NCBI GenBank assembly: GCA_020631235.1 | Contig: JAHDHQ010000004.1 | Coordinates: forward strand, 1 to 64,000 | Length of the DNA: 64,000 bases | Direction of reading: 5' to 3' | Source of the DNA: Saprospiraceae bacterium | GTDB taxonomy: Bacteria; Bacteroidota; Bacteroidia; Chitinophagales; Saprospiraceae | In this document: positions 11,498-19,800 of the stretch, piece by piece | Layout of the letters: the number at the start of each line of letters is the position of its first letter | Numbering within the stretch: the first letter of the stretch is position 1 | Position numbers and translations under genes: made by a program | The notes under the pieces: model-generated | The model's database searches: none | Seen by the model: the letters and a program-made list of their open reading frames with translations, nothing else | Told to the model about the DNA's origin: nothing

Positions 11498-11650
11498 TTA
11501 TGTAACTCAATTTGCCGCAAATTTAAGGATTTCCAACAAAGCATGTGTATGTGTGTTGATATAGAATCAAAAAGCAGCCCTGAAGTATATCAATAATCGA
11601 ATGTCCACTGGTTTCTATTTGCAACAGTCTTAGTATCTAATGATACTATC

Positions 11651-11682
11651 TTGTTAATAAAGTTTAAATTTTCCCATTTTTG
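11651..11682 (+). promoter_or_regulatory. Bacteroidota-type promoter for the fatty acid desaturase
   Basis: TTG at 11651-11653, a 21-base spacer, then CATTTTTG at 11675-11682, which matches TAnnTTTG except for the first base. Transcription would begin about 11689, before the ATG at 11716. The in-frame TTG at 11680 lies inside this box, which argues against it as a start codon. Confidence 0.6.
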
Positions 11683-11715
11683 TACTACTATTGCAAATGC
11701 TTTAAACCATACAGA

Positions 11716-12774
11716 ATGAGTCAAGAAACTTTAAGTAGAGTTGACCAAGAAATTCTTGAAAAACTCAAAAATTGGAAAGAAATCATTAGTAAGTATCAAC
11801 GACCCAATTCAATCAAAGCCATAGGACAATTAGTTAATACATTTTTACCTTATATTGGCTTATGGATTTTAATGTATTTTACGTGGAACTACTCTATCCT
11901 ACTCACTTTTTTTCTAGGTTTGATCAATGCTTTTTTCTTGGTAAGAATATTTATCATTCAGCATGATTGCGGACACCAGTCTTTTCTAGGGTCTAAGAAG
12001 TGGAATAATGTTGTGGGTTGGTTTTGTAGTTTTTTCAGCACATTGCCTTTTAAGTATTGGGCAAAAGTACATAATCATCATCACGGCCATAGTGGTCAGT
12101 TAGAAGAAAGAGACATTGGAGATATTAACTTTATCACTGTTGATGAGTTTAGAAATAGGTCTAAATGGGGGCGATTTAAGTATCGTGTTTTTAGACATCC
12201 ATTGGTGTTATTTGTGATTGCTCCTTTGTACTACTTTACTGTTTCTAACCGCATACCGACAATTCGGATGAAGACATGGAAAAAAATTGGTCGATTTCAA
12301 TTGCTTAATAACCTCTTACTAGCAGCCATTTATTTGTTGTTAGGATGGTTAGTTGGTTGGGTAAAGTTTTTTGCCATACAATTGTTTATTGTTTTTACTT
12401 TTTTCATTATTGCTTTTTGGTTTTTTTATGTTCAGCATCAGCATGAAGAAGGTTATATGCGATGGAGAAAAAATTGGAATTTTCTGTTGGCATCCATAAG
12501 AGGCGCATCTTATTATAAGTTACCTAAAGTATTGCAGTGGTTAACGGGCAATATTGGTTTTCATCATGTACATCATCTTAGTTCACTTATACCAAATTAC
12601 AATTTAGAACAGTGTGTCAAAGAGAACCCAATATTATCCAAATTTGCCAATGTGGTTACCCTGTGGGATAGCTTCAAACTAGTAGCTAACAAATTATGGG
12701 ATGAGGAAAGAAAACGAATGATTTCTTTTGCCGAATTTTATCAATTGGAGAGGGTGAGAGTTCGAGCTTACTAA
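11716..12774 (+). CDS. Membrane fatty acid desaturase
   Basis: 352 residues from the ATG at 11716; an upstream in-frame TTG at 11680 falls in the promoter and was rejected. All three histidine boxes of membrane di-iron desaturases are present: HDCGH at 83-87, HNHHHGH at 119-125, and HHVHH near residue 285 (GNIGFHHVHHLSSLIPNYNL). Two pairs of membrane helices flank the second box (about 42-80 and 190-250). The protein introduces a double bond in acyl chains of membrane lipids, using oxygen and an electron donor. It is a single-gene unit followed by a strong terminator. Regiospecificity is not readable from sequence. Confidence 0.9.
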   Translation: MSQETLSRVDQEILEKLKNWKEIISKYQRPNSIKAIGQLVNTFLPYIGLWILMYFTWNYSILLTFFLGLINAFFLVRIFIIQHDCGHQSFLGSKKWNNVVGWFCSFFSTLPFKYWAKVHNHHHGHSGQLEERDIGDINFITVDEFRNRSKWGRFKYRVFRHPLVLFVIAPLYYFTVSNRIPTIRMKTWKKIGRFQLLNNLLLAAIYLLLGWLVGWVKFFAIQLFIVFTFFIIAFWFFYVQHQHEEGYMRWRKNWNFLLASIRGASYYKLPKVLQWLTGNIGFHHVHHLSSLIPNYNLEQCVKENPILSKFANVVTLWDSFKLVANKLWDEERKRMISFAEFYQLERVRVRAY

Positions 12775-12793
12775 GGAATAAGAATAAATATTA

Positions 12794-12829
12794 AAAATCC
12801 CTTATCAAATATTGGTAAGGGATTTTTTT
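12794..12829 (+). terminator. Intrinsic terminator after the desaturase
   Basis: Perfect 11-bp stem AAAATCCCTTA (12794-12804) with TAAGGGATTTT (12816-12826), continued by a T-tract to 12829. The A-run on the other side lets it serve the convergent minus-strand gene ending at 12838 as well. Confidence 0.88.
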
Positions 12830-12837
12830 ATGTATTT

Positions 12838-13836
12838 CTATTTTTCTCCAACTATATAAATGATGAGTGGTTGCTCTTCTTCTTTTTCGCGAATCACATT
12901 ATTTAAGACTTCTTCCATGAGTATAGGCACGTCACCTAACTGATCGGTAATATATTTTATTCTTCCATATTTATCAACAATAAGGCCTGTGTTATTGATG
13001 TCTTTAGCTATATTTTCACACACTACATCCGTTTGATTCACGGCTTCATGCATATTACAATTCCAAGGAATATCTTCAATCTTCAACTGCCTTGCCCAGT
13101 TTTTTTTAGCTTGTTTATAATTCCCTTCAGGATCTAGTGTAAATTCTCTATGGGTAAATCTAAAGAATACGATGTGGCAAACTTCAAAGCCCAGATGTTT
13201 ATTAGCTTTATATATTTCTTTAAGATATCTTCGGTTTTCGACAGCTGCGTCTGAAAAGGCTGTGCTTCTATCTTCGAAAAAAATAAAGCTTACTTCACCT
13301 AAGTGCTCGTAAATACTCGTAATTTCTCCTTGTGCATTTGGTAGTTTAAAATTAGGAATGGGCTCGTTGATCGCTAATTTGAAATTTGAGTTTTTATGCA
13401 GTTCGTCTTGCAGAGTAAATACTATGGGTAGGGTAAATAAAACAGGAACTGCCTCACCATTTATTATTCCAGGCACCCATTTCATTTCAGACATTCTCAT
13501 TTGCTCAAGAGCAGTGATGGTCGCAGTCCCTATGCCCCCAGCTAATTTGTTTTTTATCTCTATATCCCCAATTCTCCCGTTGGGATATATATAAAATTGG
13601 GCTACACATTCTCCTTCCAAACCTCTATACTTCGCGCTGGCCGGATATAATAAGTTTTGCTTCAAATACAATCTGATTTGATCTAGAGAACATCTATATG
13701 GGTTGTCTGACTCTCCACATTTTTCTAAGTATGGCAATTGATCAACGGTAGTGAAAATGTTTTTCACTGATTTAACTTGACCTGGTAGAACTGAGTAAAA
13801 GAATAGGCAAACGAGTGTTGAAAAGAAGTATTTCAT
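12838..13836 (-). CDS. TonB C-terminal domain fused to a thioredoxin-like domain lacking CXXC
   Basis: 332 residues from the ATG at 13836, chosen because it begins a clean signal peptide (MKYFFSTLVCLFFYSVLPGQ). Residues about 50-140 form a TonB C-terminal domain: LYPASAKYRGLEGECVAQF, then YPNGRIGDIEI and a late WVPGIINGEAVPVLFTLPI. Residues about 155-310 look like an AhpC/TlpA-type thioredoxin fold (NEPIPNFKLPNAQGEITSI, then GEVSFIFFEDRS). The usual WCxxC active site is replaced by FFEDRSTAF, so redox activity is unlikely. No membrane anchor or proline-rich linker of a true TonB is present. It probably acts in the periplasm or outer envelope; the function is unknown. Its start overlaps a 44-codon upstream frame. 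Confidence 0.75.
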   Translation of the reverse strand: MKYFFSTLVCLFFYSVLPGQVKSVKNIFTTVDQLPYLEKCGESDNPYRCSLDQIRLYLKQNLLYPASAKYRGLEGECVAQFYIYPNGRIGDIEIKNKLAGGIGTATITALEQMRMSEMKWVPGIINGEAVPVLFTLPIVFTLQDELHKNSNFKLAINEPIPNFKLPNAQGEITSIYEHLGEVSFIFFEDRSTAFSDAAVENRRYLKEIYKANKHLGFEVCHIVFFRFTHREFTLDPEGNYKQAKKNWARQLKIEDIPWNCNMHEAVNQTDVVCENIAKDINNTGLIVDKYGRIKYITDQLGDVPILMEEVLNNVIREKEEEQPLIIYIVGEK

Positions 13837-13967
13837 AAACAATGGATAGTAAAATGATTTAAAATGCAAGGTAGTAGTAGCAGATGGTAAGATGGTTTAT
13901 TATTTTCAATTTCTTCGACAGCAGATTCTGCCCTTTCTTGAAAATTCTGATTTAACAAATCTGACAT
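13833..13967 (-). CDS. Possible small upstream protein, 44 aa, overlapping the next start
   Basis: An open frame begins MSDLLNQNFQERAESAVEEIENNK and ends in a hydrophobic tail (HLLLLPCILNHF...). A purine-rich stretch (aaaaaaagaaacc) precedes the ATG. Its TGA overlaps the ATG of the TonB-C/thioredoxin-like gene as ATGA, the usual geometry of translational coupling. The first half looks like real protein; the second half is less convincing. It could be a leader peptide, a real microprotein, or a remnant of a longer gene. Confidence 0.35.
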   Translation of the reverse strand: MSDLLNQNFQERAESAVEEIENNKPSYHLLLLPCILNHFTIHCL

Positions 13968-14074
13968 GGTTTCTTTTTTTAAGTGATACTTAAAATTAAA
14001 TCGTCAGTCTTTTGATTGCAAGGTATTCGCTGGAATTAAGGTGGAAATAGTAGTGTATTGGCCAATGTCGAGGC

Positions 14075-14581
14075 CTATAATTGACTTAACAACCGCTTTA
14101 GATATCTACCTTTTAAAATATAGTTCTTCAGCGCTGAATATTCCTTCTCGGTCACTTTCCCTTCAGAAAAAGCATCATTTATTTGACTCAGTTGATCGCT
14201 CAATTCACTTTGAAATTGAAGAATATGGTCTTTAGCTTTATGGATATCTTCTTCTTTGCCTTCCATCTTTGCATCCATGAGCAGCTCATTGATTTCCATC
14301 ATTTGCATGAGAAAATCAGCTGGCAACTTATTTCCTCCTTCTTCTATCTTATGACCAGATATTTCCAGTAAATACTCTATTCTTGATGTTTGATCTAATA
14401 GAATTTTATAAGCTTTATTTGTTTGCATCGCTAAGTTACGATGCACAATTTGCTCATCTTCACTTAAATGTATGGCATGATCCGGATGATATTTCTTGAT
14501 CAGCTGATAGTATTTCTTTTTTAATGCCGTTTTGTCTACCAGTAAATCCTTTTCTATTTCGAAGAGTTCAAAATGATCCAT
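14075..14581 (-). CDS. hscB: Fe-S cluster co-chaperone HscB (J-domain protein)
   Basis: 168 residues, normal for HscB. The J domain occupies residues 1-75, with HPD at about 36-38 (KKYHPDHAIH), which stimulates the HscA ATPase. The C-terminal three-helix domain (residues 85-168) contacts the IscU scaffold. HscB helps transfer new Fe-S clusters from IscU to target proteins in the cytoplasm. The ATG overlaps the rseP stop by one base (TAATG), so the two are co-translated. hscA and iscU are not in the window, although an IscA-type gene lies 7 kb away. Confidence 0.88.
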   Translation of the reverse strand: MDHFELFEIEKDLLVDKTALKKKYYQLIKKYHPDHAIHLSEDEQIVHRNLAMQTNKAYKILLDQTSRIEYLLEISGHKIEEGGNKLPADFLMQMMEINELLMDAKMEGKEEDIHKAKDHILQFQSELSDQLSQINDAFSEGKVTEKEYSALKNYILKGRYLKRLLSQL

Positions 14582-15897
14582 TAAAACAACCTAGATATAT
14601 CTAAACCAATGGCATATAACATGAAGATCATCAGAATAAAGAATCCAACCATAGTTGAGTATTCCATAAACTTATCACTTGGTTTACGCCCTGAAACTAC
14701 TTCATAAATCAAAAACATTACATACCCTCCATCCAATGCTGGTATCGGCAGTAAATTTAAAAAAGCCAATATTATGGAAAGCATAGCCGTCATATTCCAA
14801 AACCGCCGCCAATTCCAAGTGGTACCAAATTGTTTGCCAATGGTAATAAAACTGCCCAGACTATCTTTTGCTTTTATTTTACCGGTAAACATTTTGCCGA
14901 AAGCTTTGATCTGATCGGTAAGAAAACGTACACCTTGCTGCACACCCATAATCATAGATCTACCAAAACCAAAAGTTTCTGCAACAGTTGCAGGCATGAC
15001 ATTTGTAAAACCTAAAATATCTTCTTGACCAATGGTAAAATCAGCCGATAATGTATCGGTGTTGTTTCGGATGTATGATAAGGTCGAAGCCTTCCCTTTC
15101 GACTCCGCTAGCACTTCCTGAAATTCATGAAAATATTGCGTCTGTTTTCCATTGATTGCAATCAGTTGATCACCCGTCTTCAATCCTAATTCTGCCGCCT
15201 TTGAAGCTTCCATAACCTCGTTAATCACTGTTGGAATTCTTGGACCAAACAGTTGTTTGCCTCCATTAGAGTGACTAGTCAGCATAAAGACATGATCCTC
15301 AGTCATGGGCAGCTGTACCTCCTGTCCATTTCTTTGAACACTGATCGTTTTAGCATCATTAATCGCTAATTCTCTAAATATTATTCCTTGATTAAACTTC
15401 TCAAAAGGCGTATCTCCCACTTTCAAAATTTGATCACCATCTTGCAAACCTAGCTCGATACCCAAGCTGTCTACATAAATACCTTCAGTGACATTCTCTG
15501 CAGGAATATAACTCTTACCCCAAGTAAAAATGATAATCCCAAATAAGAAAAAACCAAGCACAAAATTGACTGTAACACCTCCTACCATAATGATGAGACG
15601 TTGCCATGCCTTTTTAGCTCTAAACTCCCAAGGTTGCACAGGTCCTTCCATTTGCTCTTTATCCATGCTCTCATCTATCATCCCAGAAATCTTAACATAA
15701 CCACCCAATGGAAGCCATCCTATGCCCCATTCTGTTTCTCCTATCTGCTTTTTAAACAAAGAAAAGTATGGATTGAAAAATAAATAAAACTTTTCTACTC
15801 TGGTTTTAAACCATTTGGCTGGAAGAAAATGCCCAAACTCATGAAGAACAACTAATATTGATAAACTCAGAATAAACTGAGCAATGGTAATCCACAT
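14581..15897 (-). CDS. rseP: RseP-type site-2 zinc metalloprotease
   Basis: 438 residues, an inner-membrane protease of the M50 family. The first membrane helix carries the zinc motif HEFGH (VVLHEFGHFLPAKW, about residues 19-23). The third zinc ligand sits in the late helix LNLLPIPALDGGYVMF (NxxPxPxLDGG). Two PDZ domains lie between them, near residues 130-200 and 215-290 (GLQDGDQILKVGDTPF; GLKTGDQLIAINGKQ). Members cut anti-sigma factors or clear signal peptides inside the membrane. The gene is first in a pair with hscB and divergent from rsmE. Confidence 0.92.
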   Translation of the reverse strand: MWITIAQFILSLSILVVLHEFGHFLPAKWFKTRVEKFYLFFNPYFSLFKKQIGETEWGIGWLPLGGYVKISGMIDESMDKEQMEGPVQPWEFRAKKAWQRLIIMVGGVTVNFVLGFFLFGIIIFTWGKSYIPAENVTEGIYVDSLGIELGLQDGDQILKVGDTPFEKFNQGIIFRELAINDAKTISVQRNGQEVQLPMTEDHVFMLTSHSNGGKQLFGPRIPTVINEVMEASKAAELGLKTGDQLIAINGKQTQYFHEFQEVLAESKGKASTLSYIRNNTDTLSADFTIGQEDILGFTNVMPATVAETFGFGRSMIMGVQQGVRFLTDQIKAFGKMFTGKIKAKDSLGSFITIGKQFGTTWNWRRFWNMTAMLSIILAFLNLLPIPALDGGYVMFLIYEVVSGRKPSDKFMEYSTMVGFFILMIFMLYAIGLDISRLF

Positions 15898-15993
15898 CTA
15901 TTTTATGTATTTTAGTGCTTAACTAAATGACCGCAAAGGTAGTATATTATTTATATTCCATAAAACATACAATTCTTCTAATAAAAGGGTTCA

Positions 15994-16689
15994 ATGACTA
16001 TTTTTTATACCACACAAATACACAGAGATTCCTTGATCTTAGAAGGAGATGATTTCAGACATTGCGTAAAATCATTGAGAAAAAAAGAAGGGGAGAAAAT
16101 CTATGTAGCAGATGGTTTTGGCCAATGTTATTTATCGATCATACAAACCATAAAGAAAGACTGCTTAGTGGCCACCATAAAAGAGCAGCAATCATTTGAT
16201 CAGAAAAACGGTTTATGCATCGCTATTGCCCCCACTAAAAACGCATCAAGGATCGAAACTTTTGTTGAAAAAGCGACTGAAATAGGTGTAAGAGAAATTC
16301 GTTTTGTCGATTTTCATTACGGAGAAAAACCGAGAATAAAATTGGAAAGGATACAAAAAATAGCGCTCAGTGCTATGAAGCAATCAAAACAATGGTGGCT
16401 TCCAGAAATCTTTCCACTACAAAAATTTGAAAATTTTATGGCCGATTTACCATCAATGCCTGCTTTCTTTGGGCATATGGATAAAAACACACCATTATGG
16501 AGTACTCAAATTAAAGACCAGTTCCCCGCTTTGATCATCATTGGACCTGAAGGACATTTTCATTCTAAAGAAATTACCACAATGATCAATAAAGGCATAG
16601 CACCTTGCAGCCTGGGATCCACTATACTCCGAGTCGAGACCGCTGGAATTGTTGCTGCAAGTTTATTTTCTCACCACAATAAAATATAA
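15994..16689 (+). CDS. rsmE: 16S rRNA m3U1498 methyltransferase RsmE
   Basis: 231 residues, the standard size. An N-terminal PUA-like domain (residues 1-70, with HCVKSLRKKEGEKIYVADGFG) is followed by a SPOUT knot domain. AdoMet-binding motifs are visible: EKATEIGVREIRFVDF, the conserved IIIGPEGHFHSKEI near 183-196, and SLGSTILRVETAGIVAASL at the end. It methylates N3 of uridine 1498 in 16S rRNA. It is first in a plus-strand run with the DUF4159 and PspC genes. Confidence 0.94.
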   Translation: MTIFYTTQIHRDSLILEGDDFRHCVKSLRKKEGEKIYVADGFGQCYLSIIQTIKKDCLVATIKEQQSFDQKNGLCIAIAPTKNASRIETFVEKATEIGVREIRFVDFHYGEKPRIKLERIQKIALSAMKQSKQWWLPEIFPLQKFENFMADLPSMPAFFGHMDKNTPLWSTQIKDQFPALIIIGPEGHFHSKEITTMINKGIAPCSLGSTILRVETAGIVAASLFSHHNKI

Positions 16690-16694
16690 CTTTG
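16687..16694 (+). promoter_or_regulatory. -7 promoter box upstream of the DUF4159 gene
   Basis: TAACTTTG is a perfect match to TAnnTTTG, 19 bases before the ATG. It overlaps the end of rsmE. The -33 TTG is weak: only TTTA occurs at the right distance. An internal promoter for the DUF4159/PspC genes is plausible. Confidence 0.4.
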
Positions 16695-16713
16695 TTATCT
16701 TAGTTTATATCAT

Positions 16714-17397
16714 ATGAAGCATTTAAAAAAATGGTTAGTCTTAGAATTGGTGGCTTTAGCTATCATCCTATTAGCATCAGGCTTTACGACAAACTATAAG
16801 GATTATACCATTGAGATTGCTTTGCTAAAATATAATGGCGGCGGCGATTGGTATGCAAATCCGACTTCGTTGACTAATTTGGCGAGATACTGCAATAATA
16901 AAATGGATACAAATATAAACCCAGATTATCCGACCGTAGAAGTCGGAAGTGTGGAGTTATATAATTACCCAATGGTGCATATGACCGGACATGGAAATGT
17001 AGTTTTCTCAGCTGGAGAGGCTGAAAACATGAGAAATTATTTGATGGCTGGCGGCTTTCTTCATATTGATGACAACTATGGAATGGACCCATATGTACGT
17101 CCAGAACTAAAAAAAGTATTTCCTGAACTCGATTTGAAAGAAGTACCATTTGATCATCCTATTTATCACTTGCACCACTCTTTTAAAAACGGCCTGCCTA
17201 AAATCCACAAACACGATGACAAACCCGCTAAAGGATACGGTTTATTTTGGGAAGGTCGGTTGGTCTGCTTTTATTCTTATGAGACAGATCTAGGTGATGG
17301 CTGGGAAGATCAGAGTGTACATAAAAATTCAGAAGCTAAGCGATTAGAAGCACTAAAAATGGGAGCTAATATTGTTAAATATGCTTTTACCGACTAA
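16714..17397 (+). CDS. DUF4159 domain protein
   Basis: 227 residues with one N-terminal membrane segment or uncleaved signal (LKKWLVLELVALAIILLASGFTT). The rest is a DUF4159 domain: IALLKYNGGGDWYANPTSLTNLARY, then VHMTGHGNVVFSAGEAENMRNYLMAGGFLHIDDNYG, then FDHPIYHLHHSF. The fold resembles class I glutamine amidotransferase-like or ThuA-like domains, but no catalytic cysteine is apparent. Relatives are often encoded near MoxR ATPase and vWA batteries, which are absent here. It lies 2 bases before the PspC gene and is probably cotranscribed. Function unknown. Confidence 0.8.
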   Translation: MKHLKKWLVLELVALAIILLASGFTTNYKDYTIEIALLKYNGGGDWYANPTSLTNLARYCNNKMDTNINPDYPTVEVGSVELYNYPMVHMTGHGNVVFSAGEAENMRNYLMAGGFLHIDDNYGMDPYVRPELKKVFPELDLKEVPFDHPIYHLHHSFKNGLPKIHKHDDKPAKGYGLFWEGRLVCFYSYETDLGDGWEDQSVHKNSEAKRLEALKMGANIVKYAFTD

Positions 17398-17399
17398 TT

Positions 17400-17606
17400 A
17401 TGATAGAATGGGTTGAAAAATATTCTTTTGGTGTCTGTAGCTATTTAGGTGACAAAATGGGGCTCTCTTCAGCCAGAATAAGACTCTATTTTATTTATTC
17501 ATCATTCTTGTCCTTTGGATCGCCTTTGCTCATTTATTTAGTCCTTGCTTTCTGGATTAATATCAAGACATATCTTAGAAAAGGCGTAGATTTCATGCTT
17601 CGATAA
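17400..17606 (+). CDS. Small PspC-domain membrane protein
   Basis: 68 residues. It has the PspC pattern: an N-terminal segment followed by GVCSYLGDKMGLSSARIRLYFIYSSFLSFGSPLLIYLVLAFWI, with a membrane segment over residues 28-52. PspC domains take part in phage-shock-type envelope stress responses, but small stand-alone copies have no assigned role. The start follows the DUF4159 stop by 2 bases, so the two proteins are likely translated from one message. Confidence 0.75.
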   Translation: MIEWVEKYSFGVCSYLGDKMGLSSARIRLYFIYSSFLSFGSPLLIYLVLAFWINIKTYLRKGVDFMLR

Positions 17607-17700
17607 GCGCATTTCTCAACTTATTCGTTAAAATCAAAGTGGATTTAATTTTGGTTTGTTATTTTGTTCGTTTAAACTATTAAATATCAAACCAAATTTT

Positions 17701-18900
17701 ATGAAACAATTTTTATTTACAGCAACAGCTACGCTATTTGCGCTGAGCTTATCTGCACAACGTGTAGACATAGATAAATACAGCTTTTATGTTGAACACG
17801 CTCAAATGCCAACACATTACGTAGACAAAGCAGATCGAACATATTCTGCTAAAGTTACCGGCAGTGACCAATTTAACCACGAAATGATCGAAGGAGAACT
17901 TGCCATGAGAGGATGGGAAAGAGTTGACGAAAATGGAACTGTGGAAGTCAGAGTAAGTTTATCAAATTTCAGTCGTGGCGAGCCAACACGTCAGAAAAAG
18001 ACAGACCAAAAGAAAAACAAGGAAGGTAAGGTAATAAGCAGCACAACCAATTATTGGTACGAAGCGATCATGATGGGAAATGGATCAGTTAGGTACTATG
18101 GACCCAAAAACGAATATGTAAGCAAGAAGAAATCAGATAAAGCCGCTGAAAAATCTAAAAAGAAAGGAAAAAAAGAAGAGGCAAAACCTGAAGAAAATCC
18201 ATTTCTTGCTGGGGTCGATATACAAGTCGAAGATGATGAGCCTAAAGGTGAGTTAGTCAGAACGGCGAGCTTAGAAAAAAAATACAAAATAAAAGGTAAC
18301 TCCTCAACAAGTAGTTCTAAAGCGAGGGACTCCTATTGGTTAAAAGCAGATGGAGCATACGATGACAGCTTTGAGGATTTTGCGGGTGGTGTTTCTGCAA
18401 GAGTTAATGCGGGGATGAATGCTACCTATGGATTTAGTCGTAAAAAAGAATGGTTAAAATTCAGAATCTTGGATTCGAAAAAGCATCCTGAATATGACAC
18501 TTACCAAAATGCAGTAAAAGCCATGAAAGCCATTCTTGAAAAAAAGCGCTTTAATAAAACTCACGACGAAATAGAAGCAGCTCTAGGTCCGATCATCGAA
18601 TACTTTGAAGCAACAATAAAAAAATACGGCGCTGATGACAAACATGAGAAAAGATTAAAATCAGCAACTATGTATAACTTGGCAAAATTGTACTATGTAT
18701 TAGACAAACCAGAAAAAATGAAAGAAATAGCCAGTGATTATGCTAGATGGGGACACGATGAGGCTTATTCTAAAGATTTTAATGTAATGGCTGACGAACT
18801 AGCTCATTTACTTAATTTCCATAATGTCGAAGGAAGATACTTTGTAACTGACGAAGACGCAGATGCTGTTGAAGCAGAAGAAGGTGAAAAGATTGATTAA
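17701..18900 (+). CDS. Secreted protein of unknown function
   Basis: 399 residues from the ATG at 17701, which starts a clean signal peptide (MKQFLFTATATLFALSLSAQ). An in-frame TTG at 17656 is less likely. I recognise no domain. Residues 120-185 contain a lysine/glutamate-rich low-complexity stretch (SKKKSDKAAEKSKKKGKKEEAKPEE) that is probably disordered. The part before it is beta-rich; the last 150 residues are helical and mention no known motif. The tail is acidic (EDADAVEAEEGEKID). A strong terminator follows immediately. Location is periplasm or outer envelope. Confidence 0.7.
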   Translation: MKQFLFTATATLFALSLSAQRVDIDKYSFYVEHAQMPTHYVDKADRTYSAKVTGSDQFNHEMIEGELAMRGWERVDENGTVEVRVSLSNFSRGEPTRQKKTDQKKNKEGKVISSTTNYWYEAIMMGNGSVRYYGPKNEYVSKKKSDKAAEKSKKKGKKEEAKPEENPFLAGVDIQVEDDEPKGELVRTASLEKKYKIKGNSSTSSSKARDSYWLKADGAYDDSFEDFAGGVSARVNAGMNATYGFSRKKEWLKFRILDSKKHPEYDTYQNAVKAMKAILEKKRFNKTHDEIEAALGPIIEYFEATIKKYGADDKHEKRLKSATMYNLAKLYYVLDKPEKMKEIASDYARWGHDEAYSKDFNVMADELAHLLNFHNVEGRYFVTDEDADAVEAEEGEKID

Positions 18901-18930
18901 TCTCTAATAAAACAATCAATATAAAATACA

Positions 18931-18960
18931 AAAGAGGACTTTAAGGAGTCCTCTTTTTTT
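18931..18960. terminator. Bidirectional intrinsic terminator
   Basis: Perfect 10-bp stem AAAGAGGACT (18931-18940) / AGTCCTCTTT (18947-18956), six-base loop, T-run to 18960 on the plus strand. Read on the minus strand the stem is followed by TTTTGTATTTT, so it can also end the small convergent gene. Confidence 0.88.
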
Positions 18961-19159
18961 ATTTACTAGTGAGTAAAGTCATGTTCATTTTTTGCACTGT
19001 AAACTCATTGTCCGAGTTAGTATCTCCTAAAAGGCATGTACTTATACCTATTAGGCCCACAAATATTATGGCTCCTATAATCAAAAATTCTTTTGATCGT
19101 TTGGTGAATTTCACCTTCGGATTCTCGGTAATGGTTTCAGCAAATGGGATAGCTTGCAT
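18959..19159 (-). CDS. Possible small membrane protein, 66 aa
   Basis: From the ATG at 19159 the frame reads MQAIPFAETITENPKVKF, then a charged TKRSKEF, then one membrane helix (FLIIGAIIFVGLIGISTCLLG) and a short polar tail. An alternative start at 19216 adds 19 unconvincing residues. The stop abuts a bidirectional terminator, which supports a real convergent transcript. I see no family and no clear promoter. Confidence 0.45.
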   Translation of the reverse strand: MQAIPFAETITENPKVKFTKRSKEFLIIGAIIFVGLIGISTCLLGDTNSDNEFTVQKMNMTLLTSK

Positions 19160-19262
19160 GAATAACGGATTTTGGTACTGTAAATATACATGCAAATAAC
19201 CATAAATAAAACACATTAAATATTTTCATATGTATTAATAGCTTACATTAAACAACATAAAC

Positions 19263-19298
19263 ATAATTAAATTTAATATTTATGTTAAATTTAATTAT
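19263..19298. repeat. 14-bp perfect inverted repeat, all A/T
   Basis: ATAATTAAATTTAA (19263-19276), an 8-base loop TATTTATG, then TTAAATTTAATTAT (19285-19298). It sits 165 bases before the DUF3467 gene. It has no T-run and no G/C stem, so it is not an ordinary terminator. It may be a protein site or a cruciform. Confidence 0.7.
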
Positions 19299-19462
19299 AT
19301 AGTCTATTAGCAAACAATGGCATACACATATATTTTTATTGATTTGAGCCTAATAGATCCAGGAATACCTAAAAAGAAAGTTTTTAACTTTTTTCAAAAA
19401 AAATCTTCACTTCATTAAAACTTATAGACATTTGTGTATTATTTAAAAAAATCTAGCACCTC

Positions 19463-19774
19463 ATGGCTCAAGAAAAACAAAAAAACCAAGTAAATATCGA
19501 ATTGCCAGAAGATATAGCTGAAGGAGTATATGCAAATCTTGCTATTATTTCACATTCGCAATCTGAGTTTGTTGTGGACTTTATCCGCATGGTGCCGAAT
19601 GTACCTAAGGCTAAAGTAAAATCGAGGGTCATTTTAAGTCCTGGTCATGCCAAGCGCTTGCATCAAGCACTCACTGAAAATATAAAGAAATTTGAAGCCC
19701 AGCACGGTCCTATAAAAACGGACAATAAACAACATATGCCTCCGATGAATTTTACACCCACAGCTCAGGCCTAG
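19463..19774 (+). CDS. DUF3467 family protein
   Basis: 103 residues, the normal size for DUF3467. The conserved block is visible: INIEL-type strand, EGVYANLAIISHSQSEFVVDFIRMVPNVPKAKVKSRVILSPGHAKRLHQALTENI, with the diagnostic ANLA..SHS..EFV.DF and SRV.LSP.HAK. The family is small, cytoplasmic and of unknown function, widespread in Bacteroidota and beyond. A -7-like box GACATTTG lies at 19427-19434. It converges with ruvB, whose stop is 27 bases away. Confidence 0.85.
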   Translation: MAQEKQKNQVNIELPEDIAEGVYANLAIISHSQSEFVVDFIRMVPNVPKAKVKSRVILSPGHAKRLHQALTENIKKFEAQHGPIKTDNKQHMPPMNFTPTAQA

Positions 19775-19800
19775 GGTTTACTGGACGAACAATTTCTCGA

